NCBI RefSeq assembly: GCF_041146395.1
Contig: NC_090984.1
Coordinates: 80,053,114-80,117,113, forward strand
Direction: 5' to 3'
Source of the DNA: Eulemur rufifrons
Lineage: Eukaryota > Chordata > Mammalia > Primates > Lemuridae
DNA length: 64,000 nt
The notes beneath the pieces were generated by a model. The model saw nothing but the letters and a program-made list of their open reading frames with translations. It searched no databases and was not told where the DNA came from. Of the stretch, positions 41,901-54,965 are shown piece by piece. The stretch's first letter is position 1. Each line of letters opens with the position of its first letter. Position numbers and translations under genes: made by a program.

Positions 41901-44348
41901 GATTAGGATGAAGTTCCTACTTATGAAACTGATTTTCAACTTTATAATAATTTAAAAATTCACACATATTTTAAATCCATTCGGTAAATTTTTAATTGTT
42001 AAAGAGAAGAAACAAAAATTAAACCCTATCTTTAGTAATGACTCACAAAGAAACTTTGTTATAGTATCTAATCAAAAAGTGTTTCTTTCCCATGTATTTT
42101 CATTCCTCTTTCAACAACTGAGAAAAATCAGAAATTGTATTTGTCTTTACAAATATAATATTAAATGTGATTGGGCTTTAAATTTATGTAGTTTATTTTG
42201 GGGCAGAAAGAGTGAGATTATGTAGAGGTTACTGATACCTTTAAAGTATGGGTTAAGTCAACAAATTGTGCAGATTCACCCTGTGAATTACTTTGTGGAT
42301 TCACACTGAGTTCAGAATTTTTGTTACACTATAATAAACAAATTATCTGTTTGGGAATATTAGCCCTTATATGCATAGTTCATGGGCAGCTTTCACAAGA
42401 GTGTAATTGTTTCTTAATACCTGTACCATTTAATATCGTTGAACACACAACACTCAAAAGAACTCCTAATTCTTAAAGTTAATTTAAATTGATGGATTCA
42501 TGTCCAATGCAGTCTATCTTGTAAAGAAGCTAGAATGGGATGTAGCCAAATATATTTCCACTGTACTGCTAATCACATTATAGATGATATCAATTATTGA
42601 ACACAGATAGATATTATTTATTCTAAAAAATTTGGTCTTTACATTATTCACTTCCTTCAGAAATAAGTGTAAATTATTATACTTACATTTCTATTATTTG
42701 CTGCTCCTCTGTTTAAGTGATCTAATCCTAAGTAGTTTCTCTGAATTCCATTTTTGGACACAAATTGGTATAATCCATACATTTTTAAATCTATCTGAAA
42801 AGAAATTTTGGTTGCAGGACAAATATCTATTTGAGTAAAATTTTTCTTAAGATTTGCTCCTGTTTATACTTCATACTGGATTCTTTGTGGAAATTGAAAA
42901 CAGGACTATCCATTAAGTAAAAGTAATAGTAAAAGTATGTTTAAATACTCTTTGGACATTTTCTTGTTCTTATCACCTTAATTTCAAATGCAATTTTTAA
43001 TACATTAGTCATCAAGTATTGATGTTTACTTTGGTATAAACCTTACTGTATGAAATTATGTTTATCTCCTGGTGTAATTTAAAAGATCCTTTCCAGCTAT
43101 TTTTATATAATTACACCCATATTTAAAACCAATAATGATATACTATTTCTAGAAAAATAAATCTTCCATTGGGAAGAATTATAAATACATAATGAATTTA
43201 ATACTTTTATAGAATAGACATATAGCACTATATAGCCCTGTAGCAATCTAAAAATAAAGCTCAATGTAAGAATAATGCAAAAGAACATGTAGCATTTAAA
43301 AACTAATCTATCTTTCATTCTACATCTACATGAAAGGTAGAGTGAATCATTACAGATAATTATTATACAATTTTAACTTATTCTGAGGTATAATTTTACT
43401 AATAAAGTTAATTTTCATGAGAAACTTCCAGAACCAAGGAAATAAAATATATCGATGAGACTATACACACACACATACACACACATCAAATATACATATG
43501 TACCTTCATATATGTATATAGTTTAGCTTGTAATAGTTTAACTCTCTGTATGAACCCAATAATTATATTAAGAGATATTAGAAAGTAAAAGAATACTCAT
43601 TACATATAATGTATATGCTACATGTTTAAAGTATATTTTAAAAATCCTATTTTGAAACTCATTTAATGGAGGACTATAGATATAGATATATATTTGTAAA
43701 ATATACTGTTTAAATACAAATTTAACTTAACATCATAGAACTTCCAACTATGATGCAAACTACTATATATAAAACTCTAAGATTTACAATTTAAAAACAT
43801 ATTAAGAATTCGAAAGTTGTATATTGGTATTAAATATTTCTCATTACTTTTAAACTGGGGCACACTTCCTTTCTTGGAATAAGTCAATAATAATATTAAA
43901 CTTAAGTTAGCACTTTAGTAAGTGTACCCTTGCCTTTGAAGAGATAAGTAAGTCACTGACTCAGGAGGGAAAAACAGAGTACACAGACTTCATCTTCTAT
44001 TTAGAGAAATGCTGGAGTAAGCAGGTTGTGTCACACATTTCTATCTGTTGGCCCCTTGGAAGGCAGTGGTTGGAGGATTTTAACAAGGAAAAAAATCAAA
44101 TTAAATTGTTATACTGATAGGCACTGAATAAACAAAGCAAATATAAGCAAAAATAATGCATTATAAGCTAACACAGATATGGCAAAAATTAATAATAAAA
44201 CTTTAAATTATTACTATGTTGTTCCAAAACTTGTTTAAATGAATATGTAACTTCAACAAATGGTTTGCCCGTATCACTAAAGGGCTAAATCACCATAATT
44301 ATTCTACATCATAAAAATTCATTAGACCATTTGAGTTAGTTTTTCTCC
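41901..44348. other. Unassigned AT-rich DNA
   Basis: About 2.4 kb without a recognised repeat or gene. A short CA-rich patch lies at about 43468-43487. Frames of 62-71 codons lack motifs. Confidence 0.4.
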
Positions 44349-44936
44349 TGTGGTTCCATATCACAATTACATTTTAATAGAGACTAGAAAGGGAACTGGC
44401 AGGCCCTGCTCAATAAGGGTTCATAAGACCAGAACTAAGGTCTCTGATGAAACAAGAGAGACTGGAGAAACTGGCCAAAACTACCTAGAACCCAGCTGGC
44501 CAGGAAAAATGACCTCAGGTTACCCTCACTGCTCATGATGTATTAGCATACTAAAAGAAACTCCTACCAGTGCCATGACAATTTACAAATGCCATGACAA
44601 CTCCTGGAAGTTAACCTATACTGTTAAATGGAGAGGGACCCTCGGTTCTCGGAACTCCATATCCCTTTCCCAGAAATCTTATGAATAATCCTCCCTCCAC
44701 TTAACATAAAATTAAATAGAAGGTATAAAATAGATCCTGGAAACTCAAGGTGCTACTCTCTGTTGCTATGAGAGACAGCCACTGCCCTGTCTGCGGGGCA
44801 GCCTCCCGTCTTTTTTTCTTTTCTTGCATTAATAAACTTTCTTTTGCTTTATTCTGTTGGCTCATTTTTGAATTCTTTCCTGCACAAAACCAAGAACACA
44901 CTTGGCCGTTAAACTGGGGTCCACTTTCCTGTATCA
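44349..44936 (+). repeat. Solo LTR of a class I (ERV1) endogenous retrovirus
   Basis: A ~590-bp LTR with TG (44349) and CA (about 44936) borders. The U3 contains a tandem 'GCCATGACAATTTACAAAT' / 'GCCATGACAACTCCTGGAAG' motif typical of several ERV1 LTRs. A TATA box (TATAAAA, 44724-44730) and an AATAAA polyadenylation signal (44831-44836) follow in proper order. No gag, pol or env sequence is seen on either side, so this looks like the product of LTR-LTR recombination. Family not assigned; borders approximate because no clean target-site duplication was found. Frames across it are fortuitous. Confidence 0.7.
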
Positions 44937-45545
44937 GAGATAATATATTTTTTCCCAATAATAGGAAGGTTTTTTTCTCAATAATCCAAATCCATGGCAA
45001 AATCTGTGCTAATAGGCAAAAGTGGAAACCTAATAAAATAGGAAACTTGTAAAAGGAGTCAGAAATTCTAAAATCTTGTTGAATATAGATAGCCCAGGGT
45101 GCACTTTATGCCACTTAATGATGAGTACTTACCTAGGGGTTAATAACTCCCAATCACTGTCTTATAACAAGGAATTGCATATTAAGCCATGTGACTGTCA
45201 TATCCAGTAACATAACCAAGGACCTATTATTACCTCTAACCCTTGCAACTATTAGGAATCCTTTGAAAATCTTTCTTAACTTCTACCTAAGGTACCTGTC
45301 CATTATCCCTGACCCCAAATGGCCACCAGTGCCCATAGATCTTCTACATTTAATGGCTCAAAGGGGAAAGGGAAAGTCATGGTGTTATTTAAATTTCTTC
45401 TACTTATTCCATTTTTTTAAGCTTCCTAGAATGATTACTAAATCTTGATAATCTATTTAGTTATAAATGGCAAACAATTCACTATTTTTTAACAAAAATG
45501 GAAATGAACATGGAAGAAAAAAAGAGAGCAGATTCTTTGTCACTG
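44937..45545. other. Unassigned DNA
   Basis: Directly downstream of the LTR. I looked for a primer-binding site or retroviral interior and saw none. An 85-codon frame at 45191-45448 has no motif. Confidence 0.4.
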
Positions 45546-45549
45546 ATAT

Positions 45550-46270
45550 TTCTCCTAAGAACACAGGAATTCAGTTTTCTTAAAAACAAAAGGACTTCCA
45601 GTTTCTGATTTGGCATGTAATGAACTTAGAAGTTGACACTCTAGCTTAACAATGAGTAAAAATTTGAACAGCTCAAAAAATCAGCTACCCTCTTTAGATT
45701 CATCACAGAAGTGAGATTATAGGGAAAATTGCTGTCCCCAAAATTGAAGAAACCCACAGAGGAACACCAAGAATGAAAATTTACTGCAGTAGAAACTCAT
45801 TAGAGCAGGAATCCCTAGGGAACAGATACCAGGGCAGGAAAACAAAACTGTAACTTAAAATTCCGAGATGCTCATTGCAGACAAATCTGATAGTAAAAAT
45901 TCAGGGGAGCCAATCATAGTGAGGACCCCTCACTTTTAAAAGTTTTACCTCCAGGGGTGAAAATTGTAGAACAATCCCCTCTTGGTTCTGGCAGGGAGAA
46001 GGGAAAAGTAACCATATTAAAATAAGTCAGAGAATTATTTTCCACACAAACACTATTTTACCAGCATCTAACCTCTTTGCGTGTTATTAGAGTCTAACCA
46101 ACCTGGAAAAAGGAAAACATGCAACCCTATCCCCATCTAGCCAACCTGTCCCACTTATGGAGATGGGAAAAAAAATTAAGAAGCCCTTGTGAAATTCACA
46201 GCCAAGGAACACAGGCTCACTAAAAGACAGAGAATTAGTTTTGTTGTTTTGGACTTTACAAAACAGAATT
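45550..46270 (+). repeat. Possible L1M 5' UTR/ORF1-proximal remnant, sense
   Basis: Purine-rich, moderately GC-rich text such as 'GAAACCCACAGAGGAACACC', 'GGAACAGATACCAGGGCAGG' and 'CACAGCCAAGGAACACAGGC' resembles the 5' region of old L1M elements. Identification is by general character and is weak. Confidence 0.35.
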
Positions 46271-47299
46271 ATGCAGTTTTCACTATTTTTATTTTCTTTT
46301 TAAAAATATTCATCTTAAATATATCTACTCCTTAAGCATCTTTCTTATGAAAATTATTTCCATTTTAAGAAAACAACAAGTAATTATATATGTTCTAATT
46401 GTGTTAGAGCCAGTACTGTCCCCATATTAATGCCCATTTTTTCTTCTTTCTTAAATTCATATTTCTATGTTAGGGAATATATCTCTGTATTTCAATCACC
46501 ATACATAAGCTGCACTGTGCTTAATATTATTAATTAAACTAATATTAACTGGGAATTGGAGGATGCAGAACAAAATCTTATTTTAAATATTTGAAAACGC
46601 AAGATAGATGGTCAATTCTCATCGAAGTCAGTAATTTTTAAAGTACTATTAAAGCACTTATTAAACTATTTTGATTACATTTTATATACATGCTTATTTA
46701 AATAGTTTCTAATTACAAAATGACATGAGAAAATTACTTAAGTTAGATTTTTCCCTCTCAGGTGCTTTGGTTGATTGAATTCCCTCACTACCAAAGGATT
46801 ATGATTAATATTAGCAACTTTTTTAATTTTAAAAGTTACTTGGTCATTTTATTCTTATTTTTCATGATTTATATACATATATTTGAATGAAATAACTTTT
46901 CATTAAAAGTTACTATTACTGCAAACTTAATTGTGTTTGTTACATAATTTAGCATTTACTTGAGGGCCGAAAAAAAGCTGTAGCTACCAAGAACAATTTC
47001 ATAACTTAAAGAGGATAAAAAAATCTGTATACATTTAGACCAAACTGTTTCCTAGTGGGAGTGGAAAATACAAAAGGAAATATACCAGGTGTCTAACTCT
47101 AAGAAAAATTGAGAATTTTCTAAGAAAATTGAGCTAAGGAGGCAAATATTCATTTTGCAGAGAGTGAAAGAAGAGATTATGACACATACACAATTTTATA
47201 TGTATACCTGGCTTAACTGTCTGAAATAAATCAATATATATGGACTTTTAGATTTCTTAAAACTCTCAGAATTTATTAAATATTTTATGTACATCTTGT
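46271..47299. other. Unassigned AT-rich DNA
   Basis: Nothing recognisable. Confidence 0.4.
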
Positions 47300-47940
47300 T
47301 TTTAGATCCTTCTATGTAACATGTTGTCTTATTTACCAACTACTAACATTTCTTTGGTCATATTTCTTGCTCCTTCCATCTCACTTTTTTGTTCTTACTG
47401 AAGTTTGTTCTTTGTTAGTTCTTTCAGTGACGGTATAGGGGTAAGAAATTGTTTTAGTCTTTTTTTCTTTTTTTTTATGTTTTTTTCATAATGTTTGTAT
47501 TTTGCCATAATGTTTGAAGGATAGCTTAGCTGTGTTTACAGTTATTTTGGGGTGAACAGACATCTTCTCCCTTGTGCTTCAGTGAAAGTAATATTAATCT
47601 ATTATTTATGGACATTCATTATTATTGATGAGATGTTAGCTCTCAGAATAATATTTGTGCATTTATGCTGTCTTTTTATGTGTTGCTTTTAAGATTATTT
47701 TCTACATTTAATAGTTTCAGAACAGTATATCTGGACTCAGATTTGTTTTTCTCTTGTTCGGGACCTCTTCTGTTCCTCCTATCTGAGAACTTAGAATTTC
47801 TTTTTTCCAGTTCTGAAAAATTTTCAACAAGTATATCTTCAAATAACAATTCTCTTCCTTTTTCTCCATTCCATACTGAAAGACATACAACGAGAGCTCC
47901 TATGCCTCTCACTTTATCCCCAATGTTTCTTTTTTTCTTC
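47300..47940 (-). repeat. Possible old LINE (L1M/HAL1-like) remnant, antisense
   Basis: Pyrimidine-rich strand with 'AAAAATTTTCAACAAGTATA' followed by 'TCTTCAAATAACAATTCTCT' and 'CCTTTTTCTCCATTCCATAC', similar in layout to the 'ttcagccattatttcttcaaat...ttctcctctccttctggga' antisense block of old LINEs. Interrupted on its right by the younger L1 at 47944. Confidence 0.35.
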
Positions 47941-47943
47941 TAT

Positions 47944-49148
47944 TTATTTATTTTTTTAATTTCAGAATATTATGGGGGTATAAACATTTTGGTTACATAT
48001 AATGCCTTTGTCTCACCCAAGCCAGAGCTACAAGCATGCCCTTCCCCCATACAGTGCACTCCACACCCATTAGTTGTGTTTACCCACCCCCACCAACCCC
48101 CTCCCACCTGTCTGGGACCCGATGAATATTACTTCCATGTGAGCACCTTAGTGTTGATAGGTTAATACCAATTTAATGGCAAGTACATGTGGTGTTTGCT
48201 TTTCCATTTTTGTGATACTTCACTTCAAAGGATGGGCTCCAACTCTATCCAGGATAATATAAGAGGTGCTAGTTCACCGTTGTTTTTTGTGGTTGAGTAG
48301 TACTCCATGGTATACATATACCACATTTAATTAATCCACTCATGTATTGATGGGCACTAGGGTTGTTTCTACATCTTTGCAATTGTGAATTGTGCTGCCA
48401 TAAACATTCGAGTGCAGATGTCTTTATTATAGAATGTCTTTTTTTCCTTTGGGTAGATGCCCAGTAGTGGGACTGCTGGATCAAATGGTATTTCTATTTT
48501 TAGCTCTTTGAGATATCTCCAAATTACTTTCCATAGGGGTTGTACTAATTTGTAGTCCCACCAGCAGTGTAAGAGTGGTCCAATCTCTCCAGTCCACACA
48601 AGCATTTGTTGTTTTGGGACTTTTTGATAAAGGCCATTCTCACTGGAGTTAGGTGATACCACATTGTGGTTTTGATTTGCATTTCCCTGATGATTAGAGA
48701 TGTTGAGCACTTTTTTATATGTTTGCTAGCCATTATTCTGTCTCCTTTTGAAAAGTTTCTGTTCATGTCCTTTGCCCACTTTTTGATGGGGTTGTTTGAT
48801 TTTTTTTCTTGCTAATTTTCTTAAGTTCTATATTGATTCTTGTTATCAGCCCTTTATAGGATGTGTAGCATGCAAATATTTTTTCCCATTCTGTACCTTG
48901 TCTATTCGCTCTAATGATAGTTTCCTTGGATGTACAGAAGCTTTTTTAATTTGATCAGGTCCCATTTACTTATTTTTGTTGCTGCTGTGATTGCTTTGGG
49001 GAGTCTTCTTCATAAATTCTTTGCCTAGGCCAATGTCTATAAGATTTTTCTCAACATTTTCTTCTAGAATTCTTATAGTTTCACACCTTAGTTTTAAGTC
49101 TGTTATCCATCGTGAGTCGATTTTTGTGAGAGGTGAGAGGTATTTGGA
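47944..49148 (-). mobile_element. L1 3' end with 3' UTR, antisense
   Basis: Minus-strand L1, ~1.2 kb, 5'-truncated. Poly-A remnant at 47944-47957, G-rich 3' UTR to about 48180, ORF2 C-terminus from 48185 upward, with [16 protein letters not shown] (minus strand, 48369-48710), [19 protein letters not shown] (48545-48766) and a downstream segment ending near 49148. At least two frameshifts break ORF2. The 3' UTR is of the older strepsirrhine type also seen at 18395. Confidence 0.85.
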
Positions 49149-49479
49149 CCAAACAGATAACAAAGAGATGTCCTCTAGACTTGCCTCCTATTGTGTGTAA
49201 CCAGTGGTTAAACGGATTTGTAATTTGGTGCCACATTTGCTTAAACTGGATATAGTCCCCTCTTCATAGAGAGGGAATATATTCTTCTATGCATTTGTTA
49301 TTTCCGTGCTAAAGTCCACTATCTAATTATGTAATGTAATTGACTGTATAATCTAATTCCTACTCACCCCCACCCCAATGATGGGAGATAAGCTTTTTTT
49401 CAAATCAAACTTATAATTGATAGATATTTTCCAATACTGAGATGTATTATTTACATCACTCTATACCTAGGGTGGTTGT
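49149..49479. other. Unassigned DNA
   Basis: No gene or repeat recognised. Confidence 0.4.
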
Positions 49480-49670
49480 AATCCTGTTGTATTAATTCTT
49501 GTTTCATATTATAATTTTTATTAACATTTATCACAAAATTAATTGTTCATGTAATCTATTATTTAATATCATCCTTTTCTCCTAGACTATGATCTCCATG
49601 ACAATCTAGACCCCAAATCTGTTATCACTGTATTAATTCCAGTGCTTAATGCAGTCTCATTTGGTGAATA
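49480..49670 (+). repeat. L2 LINE 3' end, sense
   Basis: Ordered L2 tail blocks: 'TCCTAGACTATGATCTCCAT', then 'CTGTATTAATTCCAGTGCTT' and 'CATTTGGTGAATAAG' match 'ctagactgtaagctccatga', 'ctgtatccccagcgcctaga' and 'aggtgctcaataaa' of L2. Degraded. Confidence 0.5.
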
Positions 49671-52479
49671 AGAAGAAAAATATAAAAATGGTAAACTACA
49701 AGTTAAATCATTCTATTATCTACAAGTATATTTTGTGATTAGCCAATATTACACAATATTGAAAAAACAGAACTATGAAATACATTGCTGAATTTACTAT
49801 GATAATGTAGTTAATTATAACATAATGGAATCTTTCTGAGATCTCACAGGGAAAACTTTCTTCTTGGCTATCAACCTCAGTCATAGATATTCTCTTTCTG
49901 AATTATTGAACTTTTATCATAAGGACTTTATATATCAAAAACTTACTGTGTTTTTCTCTTTGCTTCGACTTCTAGAGAACATAAAAATGAAATTTTGGCT
50001 TACAGTGAAAAATGTACATTCTTTCTGGTGTATTTTTAGTACTCATCTTATTCCTAGCTTTTATCTTATCCTCTGTTCTGGATTTCTGTACCAGTTTATT
50101 TTAATTTTTGTTATATATGTAATCTTACAAATCATTAATGCAATTAGTGTTATAGAATTTTCTTTCTAATGTGATAGGTATAAATAAAATAATAGAAAAA
50201 ATAACCAAATGATCATATAGATATCTTTTAATGGCTTTTGAAAAATTACATTGAACAGTTCACACTATCATATCCCAGCCATAGCTGGAAACATATAATT
50301 ATATAAGGACTAATTTTCTAGTATTGGAAATAGATAATCATGATGTCACCATGAATCTTAGTATTTATTTAAAAGTTAACATTTTGGATAGAAGATACCA
50401 ACATTGCTCACTGTAATTGATTATGTGACTTCTCTAGAGAATGTTGAATGCTAACAAATGAGAGTTTGGAGAACATGTGGGTTGGCGGAGCAGTGCGTGT
50501 AAAAAAATACACTCAAGATCCTAGGAACAGTAACCTGTGGTTGGATCTATGAGTTCACTTTAATGAATTGAGTCATAAATATTAATATAATTTATTTCAT
50601 TCAAATATTAGCCATAAGAACTACATCACAACTCTACAGGATTAGAAAAAGCTTGTCTGCATTCACAATATCTTTTGTGGAAGCTATTGTCTAACAAAAA
50701 AGGTATTAAAGAGAATATAAGTATTAAAGAGAATATAGGTATAATTTATTTCAACTTTTATCAAAACTATACCTAATACCAATCATATATTTACTTACTC
50801 AATGATGCTTTGCAAATATAAATTTTACTGTTTACATATTTGAAGTCATGATCAAATGAAGGAGACTGCATAATGCAACAATTACATTTTTGTGGAATAA
50901 TGCTAAGAAACACAACAAAGGAAACACACTGGTTAAATACTTTTTCTATCAGTAGGGAATATATGTTTATGTATTTCTTAGCCTCTAGAAAATATATTGT
51001 TATAATCAAAATACATGAAATATTATTTAACAAAACATACATATTTTCTCTTCTTAGAATTTTGCTTAATATGAAGGTGAAATAAAGGATGGAAAAGATA
51101 AGATCATTTATTGTTAGTGAAATATTCTCCAAAGGATTTAATGAAGGCTGAGTGTACATCCTGTCGTAAACCACAACTATCCTTTTCTACAGCAGATCTA
51201 TTTGGAAGCTGACTTAAGAGATGAAAGTATTTGAAAACGATATTCTAAAAAGTACAGAATAGTGATCATTTGATGACAAATGAATGAAATAAGAACCATA
51301 CTAAAGGACCACACACATATTTTGGGCTAAATATGCTGCAGGATCAGAGGATCACCGGCAGGCGGGAGTGATTTATATAGCTACATTCAGAATGAATTCT
51401 TCAGAGAACAAATTCAAATACGAAAGTATAAATTATTCTTTTCACTTATCACCTTTAGTTAAGGGATTATTGTTCTAGGAGCCTAATTACTACTTCTGAG
51501 GCACTTGACTGTGACTGGTTGTTAAAAAGCCTTCCTATAGAAATTAACTTCTACAAGTTCAATTTTGATTCCAAGTCTATCTTTCAGGCTTTTAAGTACC
51601 TTTCTTTTCAAAAATAAAGCATATTCACTTAAGAATATCACACCATCATTTTTCTGTATTCTTTCGAGATATCTCGTGCTGGACAAATTATTTTTGGATG
51701 GTTGTATTTCTTTTGCTCCTGATTTTTACTTTGTGTTACTTCTTCCTTTGGTTTGGCTTTTTTGCTCCTCAACCACAGTTAAAAATCTGCCAGTTTAAAA
51801 TGCATGCTATTTTGTGTGTGTAAGAAAAGTATATAATTCCTTTGACCTGTTTATACCAAAACAGGAAAACGCTGCCTGACATTACCAAATGCAGAATAAT
51901 CCTAACTTTAATAAAAATGAAGAAGCTGATAGCCACTATTCAAGATGTACCCAAGAAATATCTGCTTTTAGAAGTAAGCCGGTCCTCTGGGATAAATGCT
52001 GCCGATTGTGAAATCTTCACAAATAAGCCTCAGATTTAGTCTGTGAATTCAAAGTTGATATTTATTAAGCCAATAGAGTTAAGGCAACAAGGCCCAAGAT
52101 CTGAGAGGTAATCATTTCTTATGTTAAATATACATAATAGTCATGGGTTAGGAGATTATCACAAGAATCTATTATTTTCTAAGCTAGGGACAGATGACCT
52201 TTTGGTCAGATTCAGTATCTCTAATTTCTAAAGTAAACTCTTAATGGTTCACATTTCATACTAGATGTTAAGAATGATTAAATTATAAGATTCATTTCAG
52301 CCTAATCAACCATACAAAGAATATGTAAATGCTCCAGTCTCTCTCCTCATTAAGGATCAATAGTCTACATAACTTGACTCACTTCCTCTCATTTGAGAAT
52401 GTAAGTGACACCTCTTGCTGGACTTCAGAAGCCATAGTTATGGGCAGCTGGCTTTTCTTTTTTACAGCTGATTTATTCA
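49671..52479. other. Unassigned AT-rich DNA with a small tandem repeat
   Basis: About 2.8 kb without a named repeat. It holds an 18-bp tandem duplication (50703-50738, unit GTATTAAAGAGAATATAA). The longest frame (50791-51174 minus, 127 codons) is very AT-rich, hydrophobic by composition and has no recognisable domain. A 65-codon frame at 51842-52039 is also unsupported. Confidence 0.4.
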
Positions 52480-52715
52480 TTTTCTAAAACCTTTATGGAG
52501 AACTTACTAGAGAATGGGTATGCAGCAAAGATTAAAAATTAAACAACTCCAATTTTTAAGCATATAGTCTGTGCTCCTCTCCATCTTAGACACATTATCT
52601 TCAAATCTTACAAGTAGGGTTTATGTATATATCATCATTGCCAGCATACAGATGGGAAAAGAAGGGAGCCTGTGCCTATATACTCAGATTAAATAATAGA
52701 ACAATTTCTGGGTTT
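52480..52715 (+). repeat. MIR SINE remnant, sense
   Basis: MIR-like order: 'GAGAACTTACTAGAGAATGG', 'TGTGCTCCTCTCCATCTTAG', 'ACACATTATCTTCAAATCTT', 'ACAAGTAGGGTTTATGTATA', 'CATACAGATGGGAAAAGAAG'. Degraded but in the correct order. Confidence 0.5.
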
Positions 52716-53045
52716 GTCTGTGAGGGTGGAATTGCGCCCAATGTGAGTGGGCATCATCCAACCCCTTGAGAGCAAGGACAGAACAAAAAGGTGAAGGAAG
52801 GGAAGTTTGCTTTGTTTGCCTTGGACATTGGCCCTCTTGGTTCTCAGGCCTTTGGTGTGGGACTGAACTATTAGTTTTCCTAGTTGTCCTGCTTGCAGAC
52901 GGCAGATCTTGGGACTTCTCAGCTCCCATAATTGAATGAGTCAATTCCTATAATTTCTCTCTCTCAGGAGAGAGATTACACACACACACACACACTCACA
53001 CTATTGTCTGATTGGTTCTGTTTCTCTGTAGAACCTTTACTAATA
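52716..53045 (+). repeat. Old mammalian interspersed repeat, LTR-like, family uncertain
   Basis: The blocks 'TTGTCTGTGAGGGTGGAATT', 'CCCAATGTGAGTGGGCATCA', 'GCAGATCTTGGGACTTCTCA' and 'TTGGTTCTGTTTCTCTGTAG' followed by 'AACCTTTACTAATATA' are a well-known ordered series in a common mammalian repeat whose name I cannot give safely. An internal (CA)n run at 52979-52998 sits where that repeat usually has a simple-sequence stretch. Confidence 0.55.
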
Positions 53046-53256
53046 TATACAGAATATCTCACTTTCTCAGAGTTATTAGGCTTCAGTTTTTTTACATATA
53101 AATTTGAGCAATATAATGATTTAATGTCTGATGTTCCTTTAATCTGAGGTACTTAAATATTTGAATCTTTCAACTATTGTTTCTGTTTGGGTTCTTCCAA
53201 GGAAAGCTATGATTCCAATGTGTTTTCCTTATTTGAAAATATGTTTAAGATGTCAC
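53046..53256. other. Unassigned DNA upstream of a young L1
   Basis: No gene recognised; may be part of the degraded L1M that surrounds the insertion. It carries the left target-site duplication (AAGATGTCAC, 53247-53256). Confidence 0.4.
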
Positions 53257-53905
53257 CATTCAATCCAGCAATCCCATTATTGGGCATCTACCCAGAAGAA
53301 CATAAGTCATTCTATGACAAAGACACCTGTACCCGAATGTTTATAGCAGCACAATTCACAGTCGCAAAGATGTGGAAACAACCCAAATGCCCATCAATTC
53401 AGGATTGGATTAGTAAATTATAGTATATGTATACCATGGAGTATTACTCAGCTATAAGAAATAACAGTGATACGACATCTCTTTGGTTCTCCTGGAGAGA
53501 GTTGGAACCCATTATATTAAGTGAAGTATCCCAAGAATGGAAAAACAAGCATCACATGTACTCACCAGAAAATTGGTTTCCCTGATCATCACCTAAATTC
53601 ACATCTGGGAATGATACCAGTCGGATATCAGACTGAGGTGGGGGGTGGGGGGAGGGGATGGGTGTATGCCTACATGATGAGTGCGTTCTGCACCATCTGG
53701 GGAATGGTCACGCTTGAAGGTGCTGACTCGGGGAGGGGGTGGTGTGAGGAAGGGATGGGCGTATACCTACATGATGGGTGCAACGCGCACTGTCTGGGGA
53801 ATGGACACGCCTGGAGCTCTGACTTGGGGGGATAGGCAGTACATGGGCAACGTATGTAATCTGAACTTTTGTATCCCCCATAATAAGCTGAAATAAAAAA
53901 AAAAA
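53257..53905 (+). mobile_element. Young strepsirrhine L1 3' end, sense, with target-site duplication
   Basis: Sense, 5'-truncated L1 of ~650 bp: about 110 C-terminal codons of ORF2 (from [15 protein letters not shown] to [10 protein letters not shown], ending about 53585), a ~300-bp G-rich 3' UTR and an A tail. A TGG-to-TAG change (53421-53423) stops ORF2 just before [11 protein letters not shown]. The 10-bp duplication AAGATGTCAC (53247-53256 and 53906-53915) gives the insertion boundaries. ORF2 function is lost by truncation as well. Confidence 0.9.
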
Positions 53906-53915
53906 AAGATGTCAC

Positions 53916-54965
53916 TATATGTCTCTAGATCACTAAGATTCTCCTCCTCCTTATAAGTTCAAAATTTTACCTTTCACATTTAGATGTTTGTCTGAAGTCC
54001 ATCTTTCCATGCAAGTTAGGTAGAGATTCAGATTTATTGTTCTCATAGACAATTTTTGAAATTCTATGATTAAGTATTCTTTCCTTTTTTATTAATTCAT
54101 TGGTCATTTTCATCATATATTAAATTTTATTTATATATATATATATATATAGGAGTCTATCTCTATGCTCAGTATGGTATTGCATTGGTCTGTGTGTTTC
54201 TCCTTTGTGGGTAAAGCTAGTGTTTGTTTATTTGTTTAACTATGACTCTGGAAAGTCAATTATTCTTTCTTTAGTCCTCATTTTTAAAGCTTACTTAGTA
54301 TTTGCAGACCTTCATCCTGCATAATTTTAGAAAATATTTATTAGATCGTTCAAAAATTCAAATGAACTTTTGATAAAGATTGCCTCAAATTGGATAAAAG
54401 AAAATTGACATATTTATGATATTAACACTATTCAATGTGAGAACATGGGATATTTTGAAATCTATTCTCATTATCTTCCATGTCCTTTATTAGATTTTTA
54501 AATTTTCTCCATAGTCTCATACTTATGAAGTTTATTCCTCGATATCTTATTTTCTTTCATATTTTATAATTGCTGATATATTGAGTTTTATAGATGGGTT
54601 TTTTAATACAACAAAAATGGAAACTTAAATTAACCAAAGTTTGGGAAACACCCTTGAATCAATGCAGGCTTTGAAGCTTGTTAGCTTGCCTGGGATACCA
54701 TATTCACTTTATTTTCATTCTGTTGATTTGCCATTTTTGTCTGTTTAATATCAAAAATATTCTTTTTATACTTTACACAGGATTATTTTATACTTTATTA
54801 TCCTATATTTTTAGTTGTTTTCAATATGTCTTTCAGGATTACTAATTCATCAAATGCCTGAAATGAAAAGTCCGGACAGTCTCTCTATAGGTTCTGTTGA
54901 ATTTCACTTTCTGCTTATTTAGTTTCCTATTTCATACATTTCTCTTCCTTTTTCATTATTATTAT
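53916..54965 (-). repeat. Ancient L1M ORF2 remnant, antisense
   Basis: Plus strand resembles the complement of L1M ORF2: 'ATGTTTGTCTGAAGTCCATC', 'TTAGATTTTTAAATTTTCTC' with 'CATAGTCTCATACTTATGAA' and 'GTTTATTCCTCGATATCTTA'. Contains an (AT)n run at 54132-54152. No frame survives. Confidence 0.45.

Noticed and set aside
44937..45545. Possible retroviral interior after the LTR
   Set aside because: No primer-binding site, gag or pol similarity seen; treated as solo LTR.
47665..48165. 166-codon plus-strand frame
   Set aside because: Runs from an old LINE remnant into the antisense 3' UTR of an L1; no domain and crosses an insertion junction.
50791..51174. 127-codon minus-strand frame
   Set aside because: Composition is that of AT-rich DNA (Ile, Asn, Lys, Tyr, Phe); a second frame on the other strand overlaps it; no domain.
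53521..53835. 104-codon glycine-rich frame
   Set aside because: Reads through the L1 3' UTR in the wrong frame for ORF2.
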